DNA of 64,000 bases from Spinacia oleracea (Eukaryota > Streptophyta > Magnoliopsida > Caryophyllales > Amaranthaceae), in NCBI RefSeq assembly GCF_020520425.1, contig NC_079490.1, forward strand, positions 54,848,517-54,912,516, in the 5' to 3' direction. Within the stretch, counting starts at the first letter, position 1; the number at the start of each line of letters is the position of its first letter. Position numbers and translations under genes: made by a program. A model generated the notes under the pieces. That model searched no databases. It was not told the origin of the DNA and saw only the letters and a program-made list of their open reading frames with translations. This document shows, in pieces, positions 33,193-42,330 of this stretch.

Positions 33193-33341
33193 CATCGATG
33201 ATGAGTCTTTCATATGCTGAGAAACAATTCAAGTTACCTACACTCACTCGTGCTGCCATTAGTATCAGTGATGATGCTTCTCAGGCGCTAAGTGTGTGTA
33301 GGTTGAATTTGTTTCAATGATGCTTGGGGACATCTGAGATG
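33193..33341 (+). ncRNA. Box C/D-like RNA unit 2 with internal hairpin
   Basis: Terminal stem CATC (33193-33196) / GATG (33338-33341); C box ATGATGA (33198-33204); D' CTGA (33217-33220); internal hairpin 33238-33302 (CTACACTCACT / AGTGTGTGTAG); C' AATGATG (33316-33322); D CTGA (33334-33337). It shares GTCTTTCATATG before D' and CTTGGGGACAT before D with the neighbouring units. Confidence 0.5.
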
Positions 33342-33373
33342 AATTCTGATGTCATGCATGTTTTACTTTTGTT

Positions 33374-33471
33374 AGTTAGGTGGTCCTTCAAAGGGGATTG
33401 ACTTATTTTTAAATATCCAATGCGATAGTTCACAATTTGTCAATTCCCTTTGGAAGGACCACCATGACACT
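33374..33471. ncRNA. Imperfect hairpin 3 of the MLE array
   Basis: GGTGGTCCTTCAAAGGGG (left arm) pairs with CCCTTTGGAAGGACCACC (right arm). The stem is about 24 bp with one bulge and continues through ATTGAC/GTCAAT, around a loop of about 45 nt. No clear C/D boxes flank it. The size is compatible with a microRNA-type foldback. Confidence 0.4.
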
Positions 33472-33503
33472 TAAACAACATGTTTGATTGTGGTGTTAAT
33501 GAT

Positions 33504-33699
33504 AATCAATGATGTTAAAGGTTGATATCCTGAGATTTATGTTTCAATACTTGTCCTTTAACTCCTTTTGTCGAATGGAGTGATTGTCATTTCACATGAT
33601 CAGTAGTGAATATCAATCATTCCGTTCGGCAAAAGGATGTTAAAGTTGAGAAAATATTGATACAATAGATCAATGATGCTATTCAACAACTCTGAGATT
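33504..33699 (+). ncRNA. Box C/D-like RNA unit 4 with long internal hairpin
   Basis: Terminal stem AATC (33504-33507) / GATT (33696-33699); C box ATGATG (33509-33514); D' CTGA (33530-33533); internal hairpin 33555-33646 whose arms CTCCTTTTGTCGAATGG and CCGTTCGGCAAAAGGA pair over about 30 bp, mismatches being mostly G-U; C' ATGATG (33673-33678); D CTGA (33692-33695). The guide-like sequences differ from units 1, 2 and 5. Confidence 0.45.
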
Positions 33700-33839
33700 G
33701 GAACCCTAATGTTTGCTAATGTCCCATGTGTGAGTTTGGTCATTGTTAAAATTTGGAAACATACTACATATATGCTGTAAATCAACCTATCTGAGATTGT
33801 TGTGCCTTGTCCATTGCTGCCTTGTTATTTGTTTTGAGT

Positions 33840-33984
33840 CATCTATGATGAGTCTTCATTTGCTGACACTCAAACCCTATATTCCATTAACACTCATGCG
33901 CCATTAGCATGAATAATGCTTCTCAGGAGCTAAGTGTTGGTGGATGGGGTTTGTGTGAGGGATGCTTGGGGACATTCTGAGATG
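33840..33984 (+). ncRNA. Box C/D-like RNA unit 5 with internal hairpin
   Basis: Terminal stem CATC (33840-33843) / GATG (33981-33984); C box ATGATGA (33845-33851); D' CTGA (33863-33866); internal hairpin 33870-33957 (CAAACCC / GGGGTTTG ends); C'-like GGGATG; D CTGA (33977-33980) preceded by CTTGGGGACATT. Close relative of unit 2. Confidence 0.5.
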
Positions 33985-34078
33985 GTTGTGTGTACTTGCT
34001 TCTATGTACTTGATGCCTTCTTCTTCATGCTTTGTTCAATGATGAATTGGTTTAAGCATATCGAATTTTACTTTTGTT

Positions 34079-34160
34079 GACGCATCGGTATCTAGGTGGT
34101 AAGATTTTCCATCTGAAAATGATGTGATATTCATTCTTTCCATTTAGATGCCGATGTGTT
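34079..34160. ncRNA. Imperfect hairpin 6 of the MLE array
   Basis: CATCGGTATCTAGGTGG pairs with CCATTTAGATGCCGATG (G-U pairs tolerated) around a central CATCTGAAAATGATG loop. A C-box-like ATGATGA lies upstream at 34039-34045 but no D box follows. Confidence 0.35.
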
Positions 34161-34297
34161 TAGAGAAGTGATTTTGCATATGACTTTCTAAGTATGTTGT
34201 AAGTAAATACCTTGCCTTTGCTGCCTTGCTCATGGCCTTGTTTTTTTGAGTTGTTCAATGATGAAATGATTTAGTAACTCGAATATTACATCTTTTG

Positions 34298-34376
34298 ACG
34301 CATCGGTTTCAAAATGGGAATAAATTCCATCTGAAAATGATGTGATATTCATTCTTTCCATTTTGAAGCTGATGTG
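34298..34376. ncRNA. Imperfect hairpin 7 of the MLE array
   Basis: CATCGGTTTCAAAATGG pairs with CCATTTTGAAGCTGATG around the same loop sequence as hairpin 6. Hairpins 6 and 7 are duplicates whose arms have diverged together, so base pairing appears to be maintained. Confidence 0.4.
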
Positions 34377-34382
34377 TTTAGA

Positions 34383-34548
34383 GTTGTGATTTTGCATGTC
34401 CTGAGTTTCCTACACTTTTAGTATCCTCTGTCAAATGGAGTGACTTTTCTTTCCCATTTCTGTTTGTGTTAGTCATTCACTCCATTTGGGAGGAGGATAT
34501 TAAAGTTTAGGATTCAATGATGATGAACACATACAAACTGAGAACAAC
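34383..34548 (+). ncRNA. Hairpin 8 of the MLE array, weak C/D framing
   Basis: The hairpin at 34411-34510 pairs TATCCTC...CAAATGGAGTGA with TCACTCCATTTG...GAGGATA over about 30 bp. D' CTGA (34401-34404), C' ATGATGA and D CTGA (34538-34541) are present, with a possible GTTG/CAAC terminal stem. The C box itself is poor (GTGATTT). Confidence 0.4.
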
Positions 34549-34661
34549 ATGTCCCCATGCTTTGCCTTGGCTTGAAAATGAATTCATGTGTTGCCTTGAA
34601 AACATAAAGTTGTCCCCTTAATGGTTTAAGGAATGGCTGACTCATTAAATTGGTGCATTGT

Positions 34662-34769
34662 TGCCTTATGATTTTGACTTATCCTGAAATCATATGTTAA
34701 TATGCAATGTACATGTTCCCTTATGATTTTGAATAATCCTGAAATCATATGTTAATATGCAATGTACAT
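34662..34769. repeat. Two tandem copies of a ~52-bp sequence in MLE
   Basis: The core CCTGAAATCATATGTTAATA and its surroundings occur twice in a row with small changes in the first half. Confidence 0.85.
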
Positions 34770-34988
34770 GAATAACTACAAATATGTGAGTATGATGAAC
34801 AAAAACTAAAGATTAACAACAACAAATTGATTCATTCATTCTTCCAGTTGATATGTTGCTTCCAAAATGTTTTAAATACATGTGATGCTTTCATTCAAGC
34901 TTACAAAAGTGACATTTTGTTTGCTCTTGTAATTTTTAAAACATGTTCCCAAAACACAAAAAGTAATCTCTCGTTCTTGCTCTATACT

Positions 34989-36635
34989 TCACTGATTTGC
35001 TCTCCATTCATCAACAAGTTGTTTGCATTCATTCACAGCCCACCTTGGGGCCTTAACTTGTTCTGGCAGATTCCCCTCATCTTCTAAAATCTTTTTCTTG
35101 TTGTGTGGGAGTTGGTAGTCATTGTCCCCCTTGTGTTTCAAAATTTCATTTCCAACATATTGAAGTGACATCCACACATTAGATAGAGTCTTTGCATGCA
35201 GTTCATTATATGCCTCAGTCACAGCACCACTTAAATCTTCAACTGTTTTAGGCATCTTTTTGTGCATTAGTGATTGAATTGACCTAAAGAACCCCAAGTC
35301 TAATATGTTACAATCTGGACTGTTTGCTGGCTGCTGAGTCAATATCAATGTGAAGCCATCTTGCTTGTAATGTTGCTGCCATTCTTGATCATTTTGCAAA
35401 ATGTGTGCCTTTGCATTGTCTTGAATGATGTATATCACCCTTTCCCCCTCATGTGGTGGCCATTTCTCTTTAATTGCTGGGATTAGGTAGTTGATTAGCA
35501 TGGCCCTAGTTGCAATCTGATTAACTGACTTGATTGGTTTAGTCTCAATTGTCCCCTTGACTCTATTTTTGGATGTTCTCTTTGCTGCCACTGCATCTGT
35601 GAATGGAAATATACCAAGTTTCCCATCCCACTCACACTGCCCATCTTGTCCCCACCTTGGCCTTGCTACTGCTGCCATAAACATGAACTTTGGAATCTTA
35701 GTTCTTGATTTTCCCTTCCTGTGTGGAAATGGTTCATTGTTTGCTAAATAAACTCTTTGACTTTTTTGTGTAAGATAGAACCATTTCTCATCGATGTGAA
35801 TGAAATCATACATGCTGTAATATGTGGGATCATTTGGTATTGAGTAGTCCATTAAGAGACCAAGTACCCACTTCATCCTTGCCATCTTGCATTCTTCTGA
35901 AATGCCTGGATTCAATGGACTTGAATGTGGTTTTATCTGTTTTCTTTTCACCATTCTCCAAACTGTTGTGGGACTCAAATTGAGCATCCTTGCTAGATCA
36001 ATAATGGTTGTTCTATCCCCCATGGCTATGGAGGCTATAGACTCATATGTTACTTGAATTCTCTTTCTCCCACAGTTGTGATATTTGCTATCATAGAAAT
36101 ACGAATCCATGGCTGCCTTATGTGCCAATGCTCTCTGCCATATTAGTCTAATTGTCTTCCTTGTGTAACCAAACTTTATAACAGCCTGCCTATTTGTCCC
36201 ATGAATGAGTTCATCTGAATGCTTTTCTTTTCTTAAGAGAAGGAACAACAAGATTTCCAACCTTAATTCGTTGTTAATCCTTGGGGTTCTAGGCTTATGA
36301 TGATTTTGCTCTGTTTCTGTTTGATGAATTGGAGATGGTGGGAACTCTTGTTGTGTTGGCATGTTCAAATCAAACAAAAATGGAACTGAGTGGTTATCTG
36401 ATATACCTGATGTATGCTGTGGTCCCACTTCACATTCTTGTGCATATTCTTGTCCCACTTCATTCAGATCTGGCAATTGTTGATTTTGCTCAAAGTCCCC
36501 TATTTGATGAGCATTTACTTCACTTACAGCATTTTGGGTTGCTTCATCATCATCATAATCTGAATCAGAGTTCGTCCCGTCTCCTTCATCATCGGAAAAA
36601 CCGAGGAACTCGTCCTCCTCTTGATCTGAAGCCAT
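34989..36635 (-). CDS. Mariner-like transposase, plant DD39D type
   Basis: An uninterrupted 548-residue protein with no intron needed. An acidic N-terminus (1-120) precedes a helix-turn-helix DNA-binding region with TIIDLARMLNLSPTTVWRMVKR at about 210-231. The DDE/D core has D282 (HIDEKWF), D406 (IIQDNAKAH) and D446 (ILDLGFF); 39 residues separate the last two, the plant mariner signature. It binds the terminal repeats and catalyses cut-and-paste transposition at TA. All catalytic residues are present and the ends of the element are intact, so it may be active. Leader sequence lies at about 36636-36950. The gene converges with the plus-strand second gene. Confidence 0.95.
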   Translation of the reverse strand: MASDQEEDEFLGFSDDEGDGTNSDSDYDDDEATQNAVSEVNAHQIGDFEQNQQLPDLNEVGQEYAQECEVGPQHTSGISDNHSVPFLFDLNMPTQQEFPPSPIHQTETEQNHHKPRTPRINNELRLEILLFLLLRKEKHSDELIHGTNRQAVIKFGYTRKTIRLIWQRALAHKAAMDSYFYDSKYHNCGRKRIQVTYESIASIAMGDRTTIIDLARMLNLSPTTVWRMVKRKQIKPHSSPLNPGISEECKMARMKWVLGLLMDYSIPNDPTYYSMYDFIHIDEKWFYLTQKSQRVYLANNEPFPHRKGKSRTKIPKFMFMAAVARPRWGQDGQCEWDGKLGIFPFTDAVAAKRTSKNRVKGTIETKPIKSVNQIATRAMLINYLIPAIKEKWPPHEGERVIYIIQDNAKAHILQNDQEWQQHYKQDGFTLILTQQPANSPDCNILDLGFFRSIQSLMHKKMPKTVEDLSGAVTEAYNELHAKTLSNVWMSLQYVGNEILKHKGDNDYQLPHNKKKILEDEGNLPEQVKAPRWAVNECKQLVDEWRANQ

Positions 36636-37189
36636 TAATGTCCCCTTGCTGATTAATTGTAGTGCATTTATTGCCTTTGGTTTTTTGTTGTTGTAACTGA
36701 TATTAAAACAGTTGGAATTTATGAGGGTTTTTGGGTAGAAATTGTCCCCTATTTATAAAGGGTGGTAAATGTATAAAGTTTGGAGGGAAAAAGTTTGGAG
36801 GGAAAACTTTTTGGTAAATTTCTGTTTTTGGAGGGAAGTGTAAAAAGGGAAGTGGACTTTCCCAATTTGGGAAGTTTTCCCTCCGTTTTTTTCTGTTGCT
36901 GTAATCTCATTGGATGAAATAAATCCACCTCATGTACTTTGGTCCCCACTTCAATCAGATTTTTTCTGATTTTTGATTAATTAAATGAAAATATCCCCTT
37001 TCCCATAATTCTTTAATATTTTCTCTCTCCTTACTTTAATCTTTAAAAAAGAATCTCTTACACATTCTTACACACAATCATTTCTCTTACACCCAATCAT
37101 TACACTTATACCCATACAAACCAAGATTCTATTTTTCTTAAAAACCCCCCAAGATTCCAAATGGATACAACATTTAGAAATGGAGGGAG
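36636..37189 (-). promoter_or_regulatory. MLE right end: transposase leader/promoter and terminal repeat
   Basis: Upstream of the transposase ATG. Repeats of TTTGGAGGGAAAA at 36778-36840 and the terminal inverted repeat at the right edge are the only recognisable features. Confidence 0.5.
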
Positions 37190-38047
37190 TACTAATTTAA
37201 TTTAATTATTAAAAATTATTTTATACTAATTATTTTAATAAAATTAAAACCTTGATAAAATTTAATTAATTAATTTTAATCAACTGAAAATAAAATAAAG
37301 GGATTTAGATATTATTTTTATATGAGCTTTAAATTTTAATTAAATTTGTAAGTTTCCGGTTGGACTAGGAAATACAATTTTATGTTTAAAATTTGTAAAG
37401 CATGTAAATTCTTGGTTTTAGTGGGAGCTTTTAGTCATTAAACTCTTGATTATGTCTACACTCCTTTAAGGTTAAAACAACTCGATTAAAACTAATAAGG
37501 TTGAATAATTTGTAGATTATTGGAACCTTTAATTAGTTGCTGCAAATGTTTATGTGATGCATGATTTTTTCTACTAACTTGCTATGTGGGCCATTCATTG
37601 ATAAATGAATGGGTGAATGGTATATTGTAAATGTACTGTTTTAAAGGTTATGAAAAGTGACTAGTATGGGCCAAATAGGATAGAAAATATGGTATGCATA
37701 CCATTAATTTGAATGTAAAATTGGTCTAATGAACCAAAGTTTTTATTTTAAATATGGTATGCGTACCATCAAATAGTTGTAATTAGTTTTAATTATAGCA
37801 TATCCTATTTGAAGAAAATGGCGCCTCCCATGGTGAAATTCAAGACGGAGTTTCCAATCCATTTTCAAAGAGGGAGTTTGAAGTTGAAGCTTCAAGATGA
37901 AGTCGGGCCATACTAGATCACATTTAAATCTTATGCATGCTTTAAGTTATTTATTGCTTTAAATATGTCTTAATTATGCATGAGATTATGGCTTGATTAT
38001 GTTGCATGATTAAGGACTTTAGTCCACTTAAAATATAACCAACATAG

Positions 38048-39465
38048 TGAAGGAAATAATGCCCTTGGTCCAAGTATGCATTCAATGCTAAGTCTAATAA
38101 ATGCGGTTCAGTATTAATTAATTATGCAAGTTAATAATTCGGTGAGATCAAGTGAACTGTATGCCTAGCTAGAGACCGCTTCAGTTCTAGTGGAATTAAT
38201 AATATTAATCCACAGCTTACTCTTGACTGAACCCGTAGGGTCACACAAATAGTACGTGAACGGATCAAGTATTTAAGTGAATTAAATACTCCATTTATTG
38301 ATATTCGGAATCGACGGATCTCGGTTCCAGTGGGAGCTGAAATCGTCAAAAGGCAAATTATGAATACTCCTGAAAAGATGATATTGCCGAAAACGGAAAT
38401 ATGGATCGTATCGGAAATATAAATATTATCCAAGTCGTAGATGTTGCCGGAAACGGAAACATGGTACGTATCGGAAAATATTATCGGAAATGGAAATATT
38501 GCCGGAATCGGAAATATTGCCGGAAACGGAAAAATTGCCGGAATCGGAAATATTATCGGAATCGGAAATTGATTTCGGAATCGGAAATATTAAATATTTG
38601 TTCGAAGCGGGAATTAATTCCGGAATCGGAAATATTAAATATTGTTCGAATCGGAAATGAATTCCGGAATCGGAAAATGAATCGGAAGCGTGACGTACGA
38701 AATAAACATCGGACGAGCTTGCTAGACGCAAGGCCCAACACGAAGCTAGGCCCGCGTCTAGCGAAGCCCGCACAAAGCAAACAGCCCGCCCCACCAAGGC
38801 AGGCCCAGCCAAGTGCAAGGCAAGGCCAGGCCCAGCCAAGGCGAGGCAGCAGGCTGGCCGCGCCAGCGCTGCTAGGCCGCGCGCGGACAACGCCCCTTGT
38901 GGGATGTTCGTGTGTGTGGTTGTGTTCGTGCAAGCTTCAAATCCTTAGTTGCTTAGGATTTGTCCGGTTAGATTATTTTCCTAAATCCCCTAGAGTTAAG
39001 TCGTTTAACTAAACACTAAAAACAAAGGTTTAATTGAAGTCTAATTCTAATTGAATTAGATAAATTGAATCCTAGTAGATTTCTAGTTCCATAATCCCAT
39101 CCTATAAATAGGTGATGAATTAATCACAATTTATACATTATATTCTCAAGTATTCATATAGTTTAAGATTAAACTAAGCTTAATAATTTTCCAAATAATT
39201 AAGTACGAATAACATTAAAACCTTAGACTATATTCTAGTTAATTGAATCTAAGGCGGATCCGAACGTGATGTGGACTATCTACGGAGGGACTACACTTGG
39301 AGTCCTAAACTTGTTCTTGTTCGGTTCGGGAGCAGCTAGGGAAGGCACCCGTCACATGTATGTATCCTAGATTATGCTAGTTGACTATGTGGCAATTAAT
39401 TTGGATTCATGGCTTTATGGTTTTTCCGCATGAAATATATGTTTTATATTTGTCATAAACTAACA
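38048..39465 (+). repeat. 5' LTR of Copia copy C (1418 bp)
   Basis: Starts TGAAGGAAATAATGCCC, ends CATAAACTAACA. The interior matches copy B, including the GGAAATATTGCCGGA array (38350-38690), the G+C-rich segment (38720-38890) and TATAAAT (39103-39109). Confidence 0.9.
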
Positions 39466-39482
39466 GTGGTATCACGAGCATC
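39466..39482 (+). other. Primer binding site, Copia copy C
   Basis: GTGGTATCACGAGCATC follows the LTR end directly; same one-base variant of the Met-tRNA complement as copy A. Confidence 0.75.
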
Positions 39483-39732
39483 TAATTAATTCCATAATCA
39501 ATTATAGTTAACATGGTTAAATTTTTTAAATTTGCAATGAATTAAAGGGGTGATTAATTTCGATTTTTGTAATTAATTGCAAATTCGTGCGATTATTTAA
39601 TTATATGTTCGCAGGATTTTCGGTTGTTTAGTCAATAATGGTCGGAATCGTATAATTTTATAGTGAATTTTGCATGTAAACGACATTTTAAAAATTTGAC
39701 TAAAATCATAGATTTGATGCCGAACCCAGAAT

Positions 39733-39956
39733 GGGAGCGGAATTTCGGCATGCTGTGATGTACATCACAGGGCATTTTGTGTACCATTCATTAAAAAGAA
39801 AGTACCATTTCACCATTATGATAAAAACATGTACCATTACGATAAAAACATGTACAATTACGATTTAAACATGTACCATTGAAGTTCAATTTATATACAG
39901 AAATGCCCCTGTGATGTGTTTTGAAACACATCACAGCATGCCGAAATGACTTCCTC
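39733..39956. mobile_element. Mutator-type MITE (224 bp)
   Basis: Perfect 9-bp duplication ACCCAGAAT at 39724-39732 and 39957-39965. Terminal inverted repeats share CGGCATGCTGTGATG near each end, and copy B's leader shows the empty site. The centre repeats ACATGTACCATTACGAT-type units. Confidence 0.88.
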
Positions 39957-40067
39957 ACCCAGAATTCCCAAATTCGAAGCCTAACTATGACTTTTCGGAG
40001 GTTTTAGTTTTTCGAACGCAAAATTTATAATTTTTATGATGTTAAATTAAACACTACAAGAAAAATT

Positions 40068-40800
40068 ACATATAGAGGCAACACCTTGAGGAAATCATTG
40101 TTTTATGGCCTCTAAATGTGCTTTTTAGCATTACTTAATTATGGTTTCCTCTAAAAGTTATTTTTAGCATCAATGAAAATTTGGTTGCCCCTAAAAACAC
40201 TTTTTAGCATTAATAAAATAATGGTTGCCTCTAAAACTTCTTTTTAGCATCAATGAAATTTAGGTTGCCCCTAAAAGCACCTTTTAGCATTAATGAAATA
40301 CTGGTAGCCTCTAAAAACTTCTTTTTAGCATTAATGAAATTGAGGTTGCCCCTAAATGTACTTTTTTAGCATTAATGAAACAATGGTTGCCTCTAAAACT
40401 TCTTGTTAACATCAATGAAATTTAGGTTGTCCCTAAAAGTACTTTTTTAACTTTACTGAAATAATAGTTGCCTCTAAAAGCTTCTTTTTAGCATCAGTAA
40501 AATCTGTGTTGCCCCTAAACGTTTCTTTTTAGTATCGGTAACATTATGATTTCCTCTAAATGTTATTTTTAGCATTACTAAAATTGATGTTGCCCCTAAA
40601 ATCTCATTGTTAGCATTAGTAATATTGTAGTTACCTCTAAAAGATTGTTATAGCATTACAAAAATTTAGATTGCCCCAAAATGTTAATTTTTTGCATTAG
40701 TAAGTTTAATTAGGCAGCCTCTAAAAGTATATTCAACAATTATTGAAATTTAGATTTCCCTAAAAGTTTGTTTAGCACTAGTAACATATATATTACCATA
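40068..40800. repeat. CACTA left subterminal repeats
   Basis: About 18 units of roughly 40 bp, alternating GGTTGCCCCTAAAAG...TTTTTAGCATTAATG and GGTTGCCTCTAAAAC types. Such arrays are the binding sites of the element-encoded DNA-binding protein in En/Spm. Confidence 0.9.
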
Positions 40801-40973
40801 TTATCTTCTAAATACATGTTGCCAAAGTCTATATAAAAACTCAAGACATGATAATGTTTTTGTCCATCACATTCTAGCTTTACAACAAGTAATAAAACTA
40901 TATCAAGTTGTGACCTATTACATCATATTACATATCTTTAAATTATATAAGAGGGTAATATAAAAATATAAAT

Positions 40974-41554
40974 TAAATTATATAAGATGATTTTCCCAAA
41001 ACTATCAGTGTTTCTTGGGCACCCCCGACCCCTGGTGTTGTTAAAATCAATTTTGACGGTTATGTTCGTAACAATTCAGGATCAGCCAGGGTTGTAATTA
41101 GAGATAGTCAGGGTAATAATATCATTAGTCGTACGTACAATCTGGGAAAATCATCTCCGATACTTGCAGAAGCAATTGCTCTCCGCAACAGCCTGTTGCT
41201 AGCTATGGATTTTAATTTTCGTCATATTTTCATTGAAGGTGATAACTTATTAATTATTAATCTTTTGCAGGAAAAATGTAGTTGTCCGTGGAAGATTCGA
41301 TTGTTAATGGATGATATAAAGAAAATGAGGTCTCACTTCGAACATGTTGATTCTCGTCATGTGTATCGGGAAGCCAATCGTGCGGCTGATTATGTTGCCT
41401 CCTTAGGTCACCAAGTTCAGACACACCAAGATATTGACCCTTACATATACAGCAAGTTTTCTTATTTTATTTCTTTAGATAAGTTAGGTTACAGTCTTGA
41501 GAGAAGACTTTCCTAACTTTCGTGTATCTTCCCTTTCAAAAAAAAATAAAAAAA
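40974..41554 (+). mobile_element. 5'-truncated LINE with RNase H domain inside CACTA
   Basis: Flanked by a 27-bp duplication (starting ATAAGAGGGTAATATAAA, 40947-40973 and 41555-41581), with an A-rich tail at 41538-41554. Reading 41013-41516 gives a plant RVT_3-type RNase H: PGVVKINFDGYVRNNSG, then AEAIALRNSLLLA, FIEGDNLLII, HVYREANRAADYVASLG, stop. The acidic residues of FDG, AEA, EGDN and ADY are kept, but the rest of the LINE is missing, so it is a dead insertion. Confidence 0.82.
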
Positions 41555-41819
41555 ATAAGAGGGTAATATAAAAATATAAATCAAGTTATGACCTCCTCTT
41601 ACTCGTTATACTCAAACCATTTACAACTATTGACCCGTGACCAATTTAAATCGATCCATTTTACAACCGCAACTCATTTAACCCAACCTGAATTGGTTGT
41701 AAATTTATTCAAATATTTTATCTTTGCTAAACTCAAACACAAAAGCCTAATCGCAATTTAAAACCAACTTTTCCTGTGAATAAAATATCCTATTTGTAGC
41801 TTGGATTATTTTATTTTAT

Positions 41820-42330
41820 TTCCTCTTTTTGGTACATAAGAAATTTTATTAACCAAAAAATGAAGTAAAGTTTATACAAGCTCAACCAAACCTAGTCAAC
41901 GCAACAAAATGCGGTCTTGATGAAATAAAGTAGCCTACCAAAGCTAAACAAAGAAAAAAATTAACGAGAAGACAAAAAAACCAAAAATACCAAAGAAACC
42001 CAAAAAACTAGCATAGTCAACTAAGGTCAACTTTGGTCAAAACTAGTTTTTACAAACTGAAATTTGCACGCTTCTACTATGCTTCAACCATCCTTTGAGC
42101 ACTTTTATATTTTTATAGCAGCAGTGATCTCAGGTTTCCTTGAGTAGCCAACGACCCTTGAACCAAGGTAGGGGGAGAAATAGAAGTTTCTAGGGCTGCA
42201 CTTTGAGTGGCCTAAGTGCCATCTGAAAGGACCACAAGCCTTCTAGAAGAAACTGCGATACTACTGTTAGCTAGTTCGTCTCTCTTGGGAACCTCTTGGC
42301 CCTCTCATTCCTCAGTGGCGGTGTAAAACA
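41820..42330 (-). mobile_element. Probable LINE 3' end, minus orientation
   Basis: On the minus strand the sequence ends GGTTAATAAAATTTCTTATG then TACCAAAAAGAGG, the usual 3' end of plant LINEs. Upstream extent and target duplications are not clear. Confidence 0.45.

Larger units (their letters stand above)
30786..37189 (-). mobile_element. Mariner-like element (plant DD39D MLE), 6404 bp, apparently complete
   Basis: Termini: left CTCCCTCCGTTTCTTTTTGT; complement of right CTCCCTCCATTTCTAAATGT. Both continue into TGTATCC. TA target duplications are at 30784-30785 and 37190-37191. Inside are an intact transposase (minus), a spliced second gene (plus) and a hairpin array between their 3' ends. 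Most plant MLEs I know of are shorter and encode only a transposase, so the size and cargo are unusual. It is inserted in the leader of Copia copy B. Confidence 0.92.
28006..38047 (+). mobile_element. Copia copy B: LTR plus leader, truncated and interrupted
   Basis: The LTR (28006-29433) is followed by a primer-site variant AGGGTATCACGAGGCTC (29434-29450) and the family leader. The leader is interrupted by a retroposed fragment and the mariner-like element (30733-37192), resumes to ...CCAACATAG at 38047 and then runs straight into another LTR. No gag or pol is present. The missing part may lie beyond copy C outside the window. Confidence 0.8.

Noticed and set aside
33374-33471. Assignment of hairpin 3 to a known microRNA family
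   Set aside because: The arms TCAATTCCCTTTGGAAGG do not match any mature plant miRNA I can recall, so no family name is given.
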